Shown: positions 45,934-53,430 of the stretch, in pieces
How the letters are laid out: each line of letters begins with the position of its first letter
How positions within the stretch are numbered: position 1 is the first letter of the stretch
From: a virus
IMG/VR virus record: IMGVR_UViG_3300025122_000010
Coordinates: 20,103 to 84,102 of that record
Length of the DNA: 64,000 nucleotides
Direction: 5' to 3' (one strand)
Translations under genes and position numbers: made by a program
The notes under the pieces: model-generated
What the model saw: the letters and a program-made list of their open reading frames with translations, nothing else
What the model was told of the DNA's origin: nothing
Databases searched by the model: none

Positions 45934-46773
45934 ATGAACGGTTCATTAACTGAATATGCAGTATCAGCAATGCCAGCATCTATAGAACAAATGAGAGAAG
46001 TTTGTGGAACAGCACCTTCAAGTGATGTGGGACTAAAATCAGACGTCGAGGTGTTTCCAGATGGTGTAGATGTAACATTGGAAGATACTAATCACAACCC
46101 TTATAAAGCTATGTTTTGTGCTGCTACTGCAACTTGGGGTGACAATGAATATGAGCAAAAATGGGACAAGACATCTATAGAAAACAAACTTGAAGTCGTT
46201 AAGGCAGTGTTGACACACAACACACTTCCACTTGCTAGAGAAGTAGTAAGCTTCTTGTTTAGAGTGAAAGGATTGCCTCGTTGGTTGTTTGACCACCATA
46301 CTCACACACCGTTTTGCACATTTATGAGTATAGGTTGTAGGGATAACAACAAGAGTGATGCTGATCTAGTATTGCTTGGTTATAACGTAGTGGGCACAAC
46401 TCATGAAATTAATAAGACAACTTCTAGTTTTCAAATTAATGCTTTGAGACAAGCAAAAGAAATTTATCATGAAATTGTAAATGAGGGTAATGAAACTTGG
46501 CAATCAGCAAGAGCATTTCTACCTCAGTGCTATCAACATTCATATTACTTCTATCAGAACTTACTTTCAATGGGTTCTATGAGATTTGACATAACAAATA
46601 ACGAAGGTTTCAATCTGAAACATTTCTATGTGACTTCTATAAAAAATGCTATTACTGATAGATTTCCATTAATTGGAGACTATATGACAACAATTCTAAC
46701 TGATGGAGATTTTGAGAGAATTGAAGACTATAGATTAAAAGAAAATGATATCAAATTACTGGAGCAAAAATGA
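45934..46773 (+). CDS. ThyX-like protein 1 (flavin-dependent thymidylate synthase family)
   Basis: This 279-aa protein has the ThyX segment order: REVVSFLFRVKGLPRWLFDHH where canonical enzymes have the H-x-RHR helix, a SIGCRDN block near the S-x-Q-S-x-RY site, and SARAFLPQCYQHSYYFYQNL, matching the conserved ..ARxxLP-x9-N-R.. helix. The RHR-x7-S signature is not intact (FDHHTHTPFCTFMS), so chemistry may differ. AAAGGGA precedes the ATG. Its stop overlaps the start of a second ThyX-like gene. The two may form a hetero-oligomer making dTMP from dUMP. Confidence 0.55.
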   Translation: MNGSLTEYAVSAMPASIEQMREVCGTAPSSDVGLKSDVEVFPDGVDVTLEDTNHNPYKAMFCAATATWGDNEYEQKWDKTSIENKLEVVKAVLTHNTLPLAREVVSFLFRVKGLPRWLFDHHTHTPFCTFMSIGCRDNNKSDADLVLLGYNVVGTTHEINKTTSSFQINALRQAKEIYHEIVNEGNETWQSARAFLPQCYQHSYYFYQNLLSMGSMRFDITNNEGFNLKHFYVTSIKNAITDRFPLIGDYMTTILTDGDFERIEDYRLKENDIKLLEQK

Positions 46774-47456
46774 ATACAATTTCTAGAAATGGCATAGAAG
46801 TTCATAAGGGTGTGACTTGTTTGAAGGTTCACATTGATAAAGTTGACTCAAGTAGTGTTGTTTATAGAGTTGAAGGAACACCAATTTGTCAATGGGACCA
46901 GCATTCTAGAGCTAGGATAGGTGCTAAATTTTCAGATTACTGTGTGTCTAATGAAGCTCAATACGCTCTATATACTAATGTATTCAAAATGATGGAGACA
47001 GATGCAGCGTTTTGTTGTAGAGCTATACGAGCACTAGCAAATATAGAAGTCGCAAGAGCAACAGCAAAACAAAAAGCAGAATTCAATTTGATGTCAAGAA
47101 TATGTTCCTATAAAGTTGAGCAAACTTGGGATTCACTTAGAGGACAGATGTTTAGGAGACTGAAGTTCTGTGAAGAAGAGTTCATAGTTGGTTTACACTG
47201 GTTGTTGAAAACTGAATTGTTGCTAAAAACTAAATACTGGGAGAACATTAAAGGTTTCTTACCAGGATGTGATATTAAAGAAGAGTGTGATTATTCAACT
47301 GACTACTATCTAAGTAATATGTTTGGTTGTCTATTTGCTTCTTGTGGTCGTTGGCCAGCTGGAACTGATTATGCAACATTCAATAAATCATGCACAAATT
47401 TATCAGACTTGGAAGAACAACTCAACTTAGTAATACCGGGGGGATCTAATGAGTAG
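46770..47456 (+). CDS. ThyX-like protein 2
   Basis: This 228-aa protein shares the pattern of the preceding protein: VYRVEGTPICQWDQHSRARI aligns with GLPRWLFDHH, followed by AKFSDYCVSN and FLPGCDIKEECDY. An arginine and a histidine of the substrate-binding block remain (DQHSRARIG). It is more diverged from canonical ThyX at the C-terminus. GGAG precedes the ATG. The tandem arrangement suggests a duplication with division of the active site. Confidence 0.5.
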   Translation: MNTISRNGIEVHKGVTCLKVHIDKVDSSSVVYRVEGTPICQWDQHSRARIGAKFSDYCVSNEAQYALYTNVFKMMETDAAFCCRAIRALANIEVARATAKQKAEFNLMSRICSYKVEQTWDSLRGQMFRRLKFCEEEFIVGLHWLLKTELLLKTKYWENIKGFLPGCDIKEECDYSTDYYLSNMFGCLFASCGRWPAGTDYATFNKSCTNLSDLEEQLNLVIPGGSNE

Positions 47457-47835
47457 ACTACAACACATTTGGGATATACAGTTGGAATCACAAGAATTAG
47501 CTAACAAGGTTTTCAAAAACACAAATGCATGCACACCTGAGGGCTGTCCGGAAGAAAGGGAAGCAAAGTTTAAAGAAAATGTTTTATATCTTATAAAAGA
47601 AGCAACTGAGGTACTAGATGAGATAAACTATAAAAAGCATGTTATCACAAGAAAAGAAATAGATATAGAGAAAGTTAAAGAAGAGCTTGTCGATATATTC
47701 AAGTTCTGGCTTAATCTATGTCTGCTGTTTGGTATAACAGCTGATGATATGGTCAATAAGTTTCTTGAAAAGACTGTTATAGTCAATAACAAATTCAAGG
47801 AAGAAGCAAACAAGGCGAAGAAAAATGATGTTTGA
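47449..47835 (+). CDS. all-alpha NTP pyrophosphatase-like protein (MazG/dUTPase-like)
   Basis: This 128-aa helical protein has the metal-binding ELLD-type motifs: YLIKEATEVLDEINYKKH and EELVDIFKFWLNLCLLFGIT, then a DDMVNKFLEKTVIVNNKF tail. The same order is found in the N-terminal half of the fusion at 37830. It would hydrolyse dUTP, dCTP or another dNTP to dNMP, giving dUMP to the ThyX-like proteins just upstream. Confidence 0.7.
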   Translation: MSRLQHIWDIQLESQELANKVFKNTNACTPEGCPEEREAKFKENVLYLIKEATEVLDEINYKKHVITRKEIDIEKVKEELVDIFKFWLNLCLLFGITADDMVNKFLEKTVIVNNKFKEEANKAKKNDV

Positions 47836-48379
47836 AAAGAACATGGAAAAACTAACAACAGATGAGATAGAAAATAGTAAGAGAGGCGAGCTGTCAGCGA
47901 AGATTGTCTATAACACTATTATAGATAACAACTATAATCTATGGTTCATCTGCAATGAAGACGGGACTAGTATGTTTCATGTTGGTTTGACTAATACGAA
48001 TGAAGGCGGCGTCATTGGGTGGTCTAGTTTGCCTTTGTGTTTGAGGTATATAAACCGTAGAGTCGTAAAGAAAGTGCTTTTGAAAGCATTTGGAAGTGCT
48101 CTTGTGCTTTCAAAGATGTCGTTATTTCATCTACGAAATATGCTTAATCCATTCAATGCGGGTGTTCTAGGGACTATAATTGTCAATCCTTGTGAAGATA
48201 ATTTCTTCGTCCCAATACCCTTGACCTATTTTCCGGCAACACACAATAACAAAGAAGAAGACTTAGAATTAGATTTGAATATAGATGAAAACGAATATGT
48301 AAACGTTGAATATAACAAACAAACTAAAGAGTATGAGACTACAGATAATACTGACTATCTGCATTTAATTGAAAGTTAA
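47825..48379 (+). CDS. hypothetical protein, 184 aa
   Basis: Two adjacent ATGs (47825 and 47828) can serve as start. The protein has a central alpha/beta part with a basic stretch (RYINRRVVKKVLLKAFGS) and an acidic C-terminal tail (KEEDLELDLNIDENEYVNVE). It may bind nucleic acid or a replication partner. It is the last gene before the terminator-like RNA at 48416. Confidence 0.5.
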   Translation: MMFEKNMEKLTTDEIENSKRGELSAKIVYNTIIDNNYNLWFICNEDGTSMFHVGLTNTNEGGVIGWSSLPLCLRYINRRVVKKVLLKAFGSALVLSKMSLFHLRNMLNPFNAGVLGTIIVNPCEDNFFVPIPLTYFPATHNNKEEDLELDLNIDENEYVNVEYNKQTKEYETTDNTDYLHLIES

Positions 48380-48415
48380 CAACTTTCTTTTATATTTATT
48401 ACAAAGGGACCATAC

Positions 48416-48504
48416 GAGCTAACTGCCTACATAATCAATGCTGATCCTTGTCTCCCAACTATTATCAGCAGAATTTGAATGTGTATCCAGTTAGCTCTTT
48501 TTTT
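48416..48504 (+). ncRNA. branched hairpin ending in seven T: terminator or small RNA
   Basis: A 10-bp perfect stem (GAGCTAACTG at 48416, CAGTTAGCTC at 48488) is followed by TTTTTTT. The 62-nt interior contains TGCTGAT/ATCAGCA, a second stem. An ordinary terminator has a short loop, so this looks like an 80-nt folded RNA with a terminator end, or a transcription attenuator before the gene at 48516. Confidence 0.6.
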
Positions 48505-48515
48505 AGGAGGTGTTT

Positions 48516-48905
48516 ATGCTTGATATTGATGAGATAATGGAAGTAGATGAAGGGGATCTAAATACAAGAATACCCTTGATAAGGGAGAGTCTAAATAAGT
48601 TAGCACAAAGTATAAGAACAAGATTGCCTGAAAACATGCCAAATACAGAGCTAGTAGAGAAAGAAGATTTTAGATTATGGAGTCTTATAAATCTTATACT
48701 TGAAGGTAGTAACAACGATGAAGAGAACATTGCTTTCAATAGATTGTTGTATTTTCTTTTCGATGGGTGTAAAGGCAACACTTTAGAATTGCTAAGTCAA
48801 TTTGATTTAGAAGTAAAAACAAATGAATCAGGAAACTTTGTTTTTAATCTTATTGTAAATGAAGGAGAGTTTGAAGATGAACAAACCACCGAACTCAGGC
48901 CATGA
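48516..48905 (+). CDS. hypothetical acidic protein, 129 aa
   Basis: AGGAGG precedes ATG 48516. It is acidic and helical, rich in Leu/Asn/Glu (MLDIDEIMEVDEGDLNTRIP). No motif is recognised. It overlaps the next gene by 29 nt. It starts the operon that runs to the SbcDC fusion. Confidence 0.5.
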   Translation: MLDIDEIMEVDEGDLNTRIPLIRESLNKLAQSIRTRLPENMPNTELVEKEDFRLWSLINLILEGSNNDEENIAFNRLLYFLFDGCKGNTLELLSQFDLEVKTNESGNFVFNLIVNEGEFEDEQTTELRP

Positions 48906-49410
48906 CGACGAACTCATTGCAGTTACTGGCTTGATTGAAACCACTCTTATTGATTTAGGTAATGCAAGACTTATGATTCTTAATTCTTTAGCTAAATTAG
49001 ATAGTGCTTTTAGATATAGGAAAGTGAAAGAGCACCTAGGGATAAATAAATTCTTTGAATTCACTCAAGCTCATAATAAAGCTATTGCTCTGACTTCTTA
49101 TATAATGCCAGATATTGCTGAGCTTGTAAAACGTCTATATAAATTCGGTGACTCCCTGAACCAGGAAGCAAATAGACAACATGAAATGTCTGATGAAGAT
49201 TATCACCCTCCAGAGAGTGGTGTAAGTGACAACCTTACTGAGCAAATCAATAATTTAATGAAGGGTTCTATGGATTACGTCCAACAACAGGTTAACAATT
49301 TGGAGACAAATAAAAATGATGAACAACCCAGTGAAGAACAAGATAGTGAAGAAGCCCCGGAAAAAGAGACGCCCGAAGAAGATCAGGATGGAAGTGGAGA
49401 CCAAAACTAA
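48877..49410 (+). CDS. hypothetical helical protein with acidic tail, 177 aa
   Basis: ATG 48877 (MNKPPNSGHDDELIAVTGLI) has AAGGAG upstream; an ATG at 48859 is in frame but overlaps more. Residues 20-130 are helical, and the last 50 are Glu/Gln/Asp-rich (SEEQDSEEAPEKETPEEDQD). The tail overlaps, in another frame, with the basic N-terminus of the next protein. Confidence 0.5.
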   Translation: MNKPPNSGHDDELIAVTGLIETTLIDLGNARLMILNSLAKLDSAFRYRKVKEHLGINKFFEFTQAHNKAIALTSYIMPDIAELVKRLYKFGDSLNQEANRQHEMSDEDYHPPESGVSDNLTEQINNLMKGSMDYVQQQVNNLETNKNDEQPSEEQDSEEAPEKETPEEDQDGSGDQN

Positions 49411-49708
49411 AAATTGGGAATTCGGATTGTCTTTTACTGTTTTTCATAAACCCCCTAAAGAACTAGTTCCCACTAAAGAAGATATAGGAAAGTATTTAGA
49501 GGGTGCTGGATATAGTGAGAAAGACTATTTCAAACTCATTGAATTCAATAAGAATGATGTACTTACAATAAATTCTAGAGGCTCATTTCAAACATTCAAT
49601 AAAGATAGTGTAATTTTACATAGAAACGAAGACATAAGACATCAAACTGTAACTCTTAAAGATATACTACTCAAAGCAAAAACGAGAAGGAAGAAGGGGA
49701 GAAAATGA
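49316..49708 (+). CDS. hypothetical basic protein, 130 aa
   Basis: Start ATG 49316 gives a Lys/Arg-rich N-terminus that overlaps the previous gene by 95 nt. A shorter start at 49388 (MEVETKTKNWEFG) would remove most of the overlap but lacks a ribosome site. It ends with a basic KTRRKKGRK tail. Possibly DNA-binding. Function unknown. Confidence 0.45.
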   Translation: MMNNPVKNKIVKKPRKKRRPKKIRMEVETKTKNWEFGLSFTVFHKPPKELVPTKEDIGKYLEGAGYSEKDYFKLIEFNKNDVLTINSRGSFQTFNKDSVILHRNEDIRHQTVTLKDILLKAKTRRKKGRK

Positions 49709-49983
49709 ATGAGGGAATTGTTGAAAAGAAAGTAATAACTCTACAAGATTTTGACTCAAAGGGAGTCAACCCTGCAGATTTAGAACCACTGGATTATTTC
49801 AATGCTTTATCTAGAAGAGTAAGCCAAATTGAAAAACTTTATGCAATGTTCAGAGTTAGGATGGTAAACCTTGAAACTGAATTAGGGATGCAGGCGGAAA
49901 CCTCAAACAAAATAGAGAAAAGAATTGAATCGCTGGAAAAAGCTATTAGAGAGCAAAAAAACAAGGATGCAGAATCAGTATAG
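49705..49983 (+). CDS. coiled-coil protein, 92 aa
   Basis: ATG overlaps the previous stop; AAGGGGAG lies upstream. Residues 35-90 form a continuous charged helix (LSRRVSQIEKLYAMFRVRMV to EKAIREQ), probably a coiled coil. Function unknown. Confidence 0.55.
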   Translation: MNEGIVEKKVITLQDFDSKGVNPADLEPLDYFNALSRRVSQIEKLYAMFRVRMVNLETELGMQAETSNKIEKRIESLEKAIREQKNKDAESV

Positions 49984-50365
49984 AGAGTTAGCTAATTTTG
50001 AGAGGCGCTCACCTGGTCCTTATAGAAAAAGTTTGAAGAGAACTAAGCCCGAAAGAATGATGATTAAACTCTTAGATGAGTTGGTGTTAGACTATGTTGC
50101 TGAGTTCCCTGTAAGCTATGGTGGTGGATGGAAAGTGTTTGACTTCCTCGTTGAAGGCAAAATAGTTGTTGAAGTAGATGGGGACTATGTTCATGGAAAT
50201 GCTGAACTTATTAACATAAACTATGCTCACTTGAAAACTAAAAAGAACGACTTATCAAAGAGCTGGATAGCAAAAGAAAAAGGCTATATAATGCTGAGAT
50301 TTTGGGCATCAGAATTAGAGCGTGATCCAGAATTTGTGAAACACACAATAATAGAAAATCTATGA
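49967..50365 (+). CDS. PD-(D/E)XK endonuclease, DUF559/Vsr-like
   Basis: ATG 49967 with AAGGA upstream overlaps the coiled-coil gene by 17 nt. This 132-aa protein has a basic N-terminus, then KVFDFLVEGKIVVEVDGDYV, the D-x(n)-E-x-D/K nuclease core shared with the endonuclease at 15377 (LAVEVDGEFWH), and WIAKEKGYIMLRFWASEL. It may be a free-standing homing nuclease or a DNA repair nickase. It sits inside the recombination operon. Confidence 0.7.
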   Translation: MQNQYRELANFERRSPGPYRKSLKRTKPERMMIKLLDELVLDYVAEFPVSYGGGWKVFDFLVEGKIVVEVDGDYVHGNAELININYAHLKTKKNDLSKSWIAKEKGYIMLRFWASELERDPEFVKHTIIENL

Positions 50366-50378
50366 CGGAGAAAACAAA

Positions 50379-50861
50379 TTGGCAACGTTTAGAAATCTAA
50401 AAATCATAAAATTTGACAATATAGCTGTAAAAGGAGAATATGAGTATAAAGAAAAGCCCTGGATAATAATATTTCTAGTGGGCTTCAAGATGGGCCCTAC
50501 TGAACATGCAGAAACATACTTCAAGAATGAAGGTGAGATGCAAAGCTATATAGCAAACAGAAAATTAGGCAAGAATGGTTTGGGCCTTGATGCTGAAAAG
50601 GCACTCCCCACTGGCTGGCTTTGGGCTGGTTTGAGATATTCATACGACCATAACCCCAGACAATTTACGTTTGGAAAGACAACATCTTTCCAAGTCGAGT
50701 TCAATGCAGAAGTGCCAGAAGAAGTAGAAAAAATGGGTGATCAAGGAGCTAAGAAATTTATTGAAGCTGAGTTCAAGAGGATTGCTAAGAAATTCTCAGA
50801 AATTCCGAATTTACAAAGTGACGATTTGTTTACAATCAAGCCTGCAACTTCTATAAAATGA
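50379..50861 (+). CDS. hypothetical protein, 160 aa
   Basis: Start TTG 50379 has CGGAG upstream. A beta-rich N-terminal half (PWIIIFLVGFKMGPTEHAET) is followed by GWLWAGLRYSYDHNPR and a helical C-terminus (DQGAKKFIEAEFKRIAKKFS). It resembles a small structural or accessory factor, but I do not recognise it. Confidence 0.5.
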   Translation: MATFRNLKIIKFDNIAVKGEYEYKEKPWIIIFLVGFKMGPTEHAETYFKNEGEMQSYIANRKLGKNGLGLDAEKALPTGWLWAGLRYSYDHNPRQFTFGKTTSFQVEFNAEVPEEVEKMGDQGAKKFIEAEFKRIAKKFSEIPNLQSDDLFTIKPATSIK

Positions 50862-50869
50862 GGTGACAA

Positions 50870-51607
50870 ATGAAAGTGTTTTATAACTACTCTTTGAAAG
50901 GTGGTTGGTTTTTAAACACAGCAAACAACACATTTGAGAAAGTCTCTAAAAGATATATTGAACATGTCCCTGATGGGAGATTGTTCAAAGAAGTAAAGCC
51001 AAAGAAATATAGAGTCTTAAGAACTGAAGCTAAAGAAGTATTAGAGAGCTTAAATAGAGACTTAGAATTGAAAGCACTTGAAGTTGAAGAAGTAACTGAA
51101 TTTGCAGAACTTGAGATAATAGCACTCATCCAACCGGAATTAGCAAATAGAAAAAAGGGATGTAAGTATATTCTCAAACCACTTGAATGTGAATTCTATT
51201 CTATCAGTAAAGAACTCTATGCAACTCAAGGATTCAGTAAATTCAAGAGAGGTAGTGTGCTTCGTTTAGAGAAAGGTAAATGGAGAAAGCTGTTTGATAA
51301 ACTACCCACAACAGCAGATGACATAGCATTACAAAAGATTGAAGAACAGGTTGGAGATAATTTACTTTCTTGGATTTCTGAATTAAAATACAGTGAGAGG
51401 TGCAATGAATGTGTCAACATATGTAAACAACCAGAATATTTTGAGTTAATAGGTTGTAAAATCTTCAAGAAGAAAGAGGAACAGAATGAAAGAAAAAGTA
51501 GAAGTACAAGAGGTAATAGACGAAGTAGTGGAAGCACTAAACAAAAACCTGTTCAAGTCAGAAGAAGTGACACAGGAAAGAAAAGGCGCAGTAAAAGAGC
51601 TGTTTGA
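50870..51607 (+). CDS. hypothetical protein, 245 aa, long overlap with HD gene
   Basis: GAGGTGA precedes the ATG. The first 200 residues contain cysteines near 182-198 (RCNECVNICKQ, IGCKIF) that could bind a metal. The last 40 residues are Arg/Ser/Lys-rich and overlap the HD gene by 122 nt in another frame. Either both are real or the functional product ends earlier. Function unknown. Confidence 0.5.
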   Translation: MKVFYNYSLKGGWFLNTANNTFEKVSKRYIEHVPDGRLFKEVKPKKYRVLRTEAKEVLESLNRDLELKALEVEEVTEFAELEIIALIQPELANRKKGCKYILKPLECEFYSISKELYATQGFSKFKRGSVLRLEKGKWRKLFDKLPTTADDIALQKIEEQVGDNLLSWISELKYSERCNECVNICKQPEYFELIGCKIFKKKEEQNERKSRSTRGNRRSSGSTKQKPVQVRRSDTGKKRRSKRAV

Positions 51608-52109
51608 AGAACTAGGTGACAGATATTTTGTAGCCCCTGCAGCATTGAAGAAAGATTATCACTCATGCTTTCCTGGAGGGCTGGCATATCACTCATTGAA
51701 TGTAGTCAAGATAGCTCTTAAATTGAATGAAGCACTTGAAACAGATGTAAGTAATGATTCAATAGTTATTGTTGGATTGCTACATGATATAGGGAAAATC
51801 GGATCAGTTGGTGAGAATCCCAAGCCATATTGTAAAGATCAAGAGTCTTCATGGCATAGGGAAAAGCTAGGACAGCTCTACATATACAACGATGAGTTAA
51901 AGGATGGTTTGACAGTTCCTCAGAGATCACTTCGTATTTTACAAGCATTTAATGTCAATCTTTCTGACTCTGAATATACTGCAATTCTGTATCATGATGG
52001 TTTGTATTTGGAGCAAAACAGAACTCCTGAGTGCATGTATTCAAAAGATGCATTGATGAGAATTATACAGATAGCAGATAGTTATAGTGCTTTAGTTATG
52101 GAGATATAA
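51486..52109 (+). CDS. HD-domain phosphohydrolase
   Basis: This 207-aa protein has GGLAYHSLNVVKIAL (first His), GLLHDIGKIGSVGE (the HD pair), SSWHREKLGQLY and TAILYHDGLYLEQ with a further His-Asp. These are the metal ligands of HD phosphohydrolases, which act on nucleotides or nucleic-acid phosphates. GAGG precedes the ATG. It may act on dNTPs or a signalling nucleotide such as cyclic nucleotides. Confidence 0.75.
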   Translation: MKEKVEVQEVIDEVVEALNKNLFKSEEVTQERKGAVKELFEELGDRYFVAPAALKKDYHSCFPGGLAYHSLNVVKIALKLNEALETDVSNDSIVIVGLLHDIGKIGSVGENPKPYCKDQESSWHREKLGQLYIYNDELKDGLTVPQRSLRILQAFNVNLSDSEYTAILYHDGLYLEQNRTPECMYSKDALMRIIQIADSYSALVMEI

Positions 52110-52110
52110 T

Positions 52111-52443
52111 ATGTTTATGTATGTTGTTATAGTTGCTCTTGTTCTTTCCTCAATCATTTCTTTTGTTTTAGGAGTGCTGTTGTACAGGTCGATAAACAGG
52201 GCAACTTATTTAGAAACAGTATTCGAAAGTATGCATAGCAACCTTGGAACTTTTACCGTATTTTGTGAGAGCATTCTTAATAAACCATTGTATTCTAACG
52301 AACCAGTTCTTATGAATATGTTGTTGCAGATAAAAGAGCTCTATTCATTTTTGAGAACAGTTGAAGACTTTTATACATTTGATTTAGAGCTAACAGATGA
52401 TAATATGAAATTGGAGAAAGACAGTGTCGAAGAAGTTGAGTGA
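52111..52443 (+). CDS. membrane-anchored protein, 110 aa
   Basis: GGAG precedes the ATG. An N-terminal membrane span (VVIVALVLSSIISFVLGVLL) is followed by a soluble, acidic helical part. It lies in the recombination operon, so it may anchor a complex to the membrane. Function unknown. Confidence 0.5.
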   Translation: MFMYVVIVALVLSSIISFVLGVLLYRSINRATYLETVFESMHSNLGTFTVFCESILNKPLYSNEPVLMNMLLQIKELYSFLRTVEDFYTFDLELTDDNMKLEKDSVEEVE

Positions 52444-52921
52444 TATTAAAATATTTGAAGATATGACAGTTGACCAAGTGTTTAGTGAAATTTTTAGTAG
52501 AAGCACTGAAGAACGCGAACGTGCATTAAAAGTTTTCGATGAGATAACATCCCAACTCGAGGGAAAAGAAGACGTGTTCATGATTGGTGATAAAGCAAAT
52601 CCATATTTGGAGATAGCACAAAAATCTACTGACAACCTAACTAAAATGCTGGCAACAGTGCAGAGATTCCTTGATGTTGGAGAAGATCCTGAATCATCAA
52701 ATGACAAAGGAGAGCTCCTTAAGATTCTTAGTGAAAATAATTCACTTCCAGAAGAAATGAAAGAAAGAGATAAAGATTGTGAAGGGGAAGCTGGCGCTGA
52801 TGATGCATCTCTAACTGGGTATGATTTTTCAATTTTGGGGATAGACACAGAAAAGGAGAAGCCGAAAGAGCTAAAATTTAAAATAGGAATGCCCGATGAA
52901 AATTTAGAAAGGTTTAAATGA
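52424..52921 (+). CDS. hypothetical acidic protein, 165 aa
   Basis: Start GTG 52424 has GGAG upstream. The helical core (LSDIKIFEDMTVDQVFSEIF, AQKSTDNLTKMLATVQRFLD) and acidic linker with a C-terminal FKIGMPDENLERFK motif look like an accessory factor with a partner-binding tail. It overlaps the RuvC-like gene by ATGA. Function unknown. Confidence 0.5.
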   Translation: MSKKLSDIKIFEDMTVDQVFSEIFSRSTEERERALKVFDEITSQLEGKEDVFMIGDKANPYLEIAQKSTDNLTKMLATVQRFLDVGEDPESSNDKGELLKILSENNSLPEEMKERDKDCEGEAGADDASLTGYDFSILGIDTEKEKPKELKFKIGMPDENLERFK

Positions 52922-53430
52922 CACTTGGATTAGATATAAACACAAATTCAACTGGATATGCTGTACTAGACAAAGATGAGAAATTAATAAAATATGGTTG
53001 TATAGATACTTCAAAAGAAAAAGATTATTTCGATAAAGCTGCGAAGTTCGCTCTCCAGACTGCTGATGTGTTTGGAGAGCTTTCTTTTGAAAGAATCGGA
53101 ATAGAAGATATAATAGGCAAATTTGCTAGTGGTCGTTCCAGTGTAAAGATAATAATTGCATTAGCACAATTCAATGCACTGGCTAGTTTTCAGTGCTATG
53201 TGTTATGCAAAACAAAGCCTGAACATATAAATGTGAATAGAGCAAGGAGCCTTGCATTAGGTTTTAGTATTCCAAGGGGTGTAAATAAGAAAGAGTTTAT
53301 ATTAAAACTAGTTAGTGAATGGTATCCAGAAATTGAATGGCCGATGATGAAGAGAAAAAAAGCGCTTGCAAAAGAAGCATACGATATTTCAGATGCTATA
53401 ATAGTAGCTAAGGCAGTTTTGAGACTATGA
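52918..53430 (+). CDS. RuvC-like Holliday junction resolvase
   Basis: This 170-aa RNase H-fold protein has LGLDINTNSTGYAVLD (first Asp, D6), GIEDIIGKFASGRSSVKIII (Glu) and EAYDISDAIIVAKA (final Asp pair), the pattern of RuvC/phage resolvases. It would cut four-way junctions made by UvsX or at packaging. It is coupled to both neighbours by overlaps. Confidence 0.75.
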   Translation: MTLGLDINTNSTGYAVLDKDEKLIKYGCIDTSKEKDYFDKAAKFALQTADVFGELSFERIGIEDIIGKFASGRSSVKIIIALAQFNALASFQCYVLCKTKPEHINVNRARSLALGFSIPRGVNKKEFILKLVSEWYPEIEWPMMKRKKALAKEAYDISDAIIVAKAVLRL

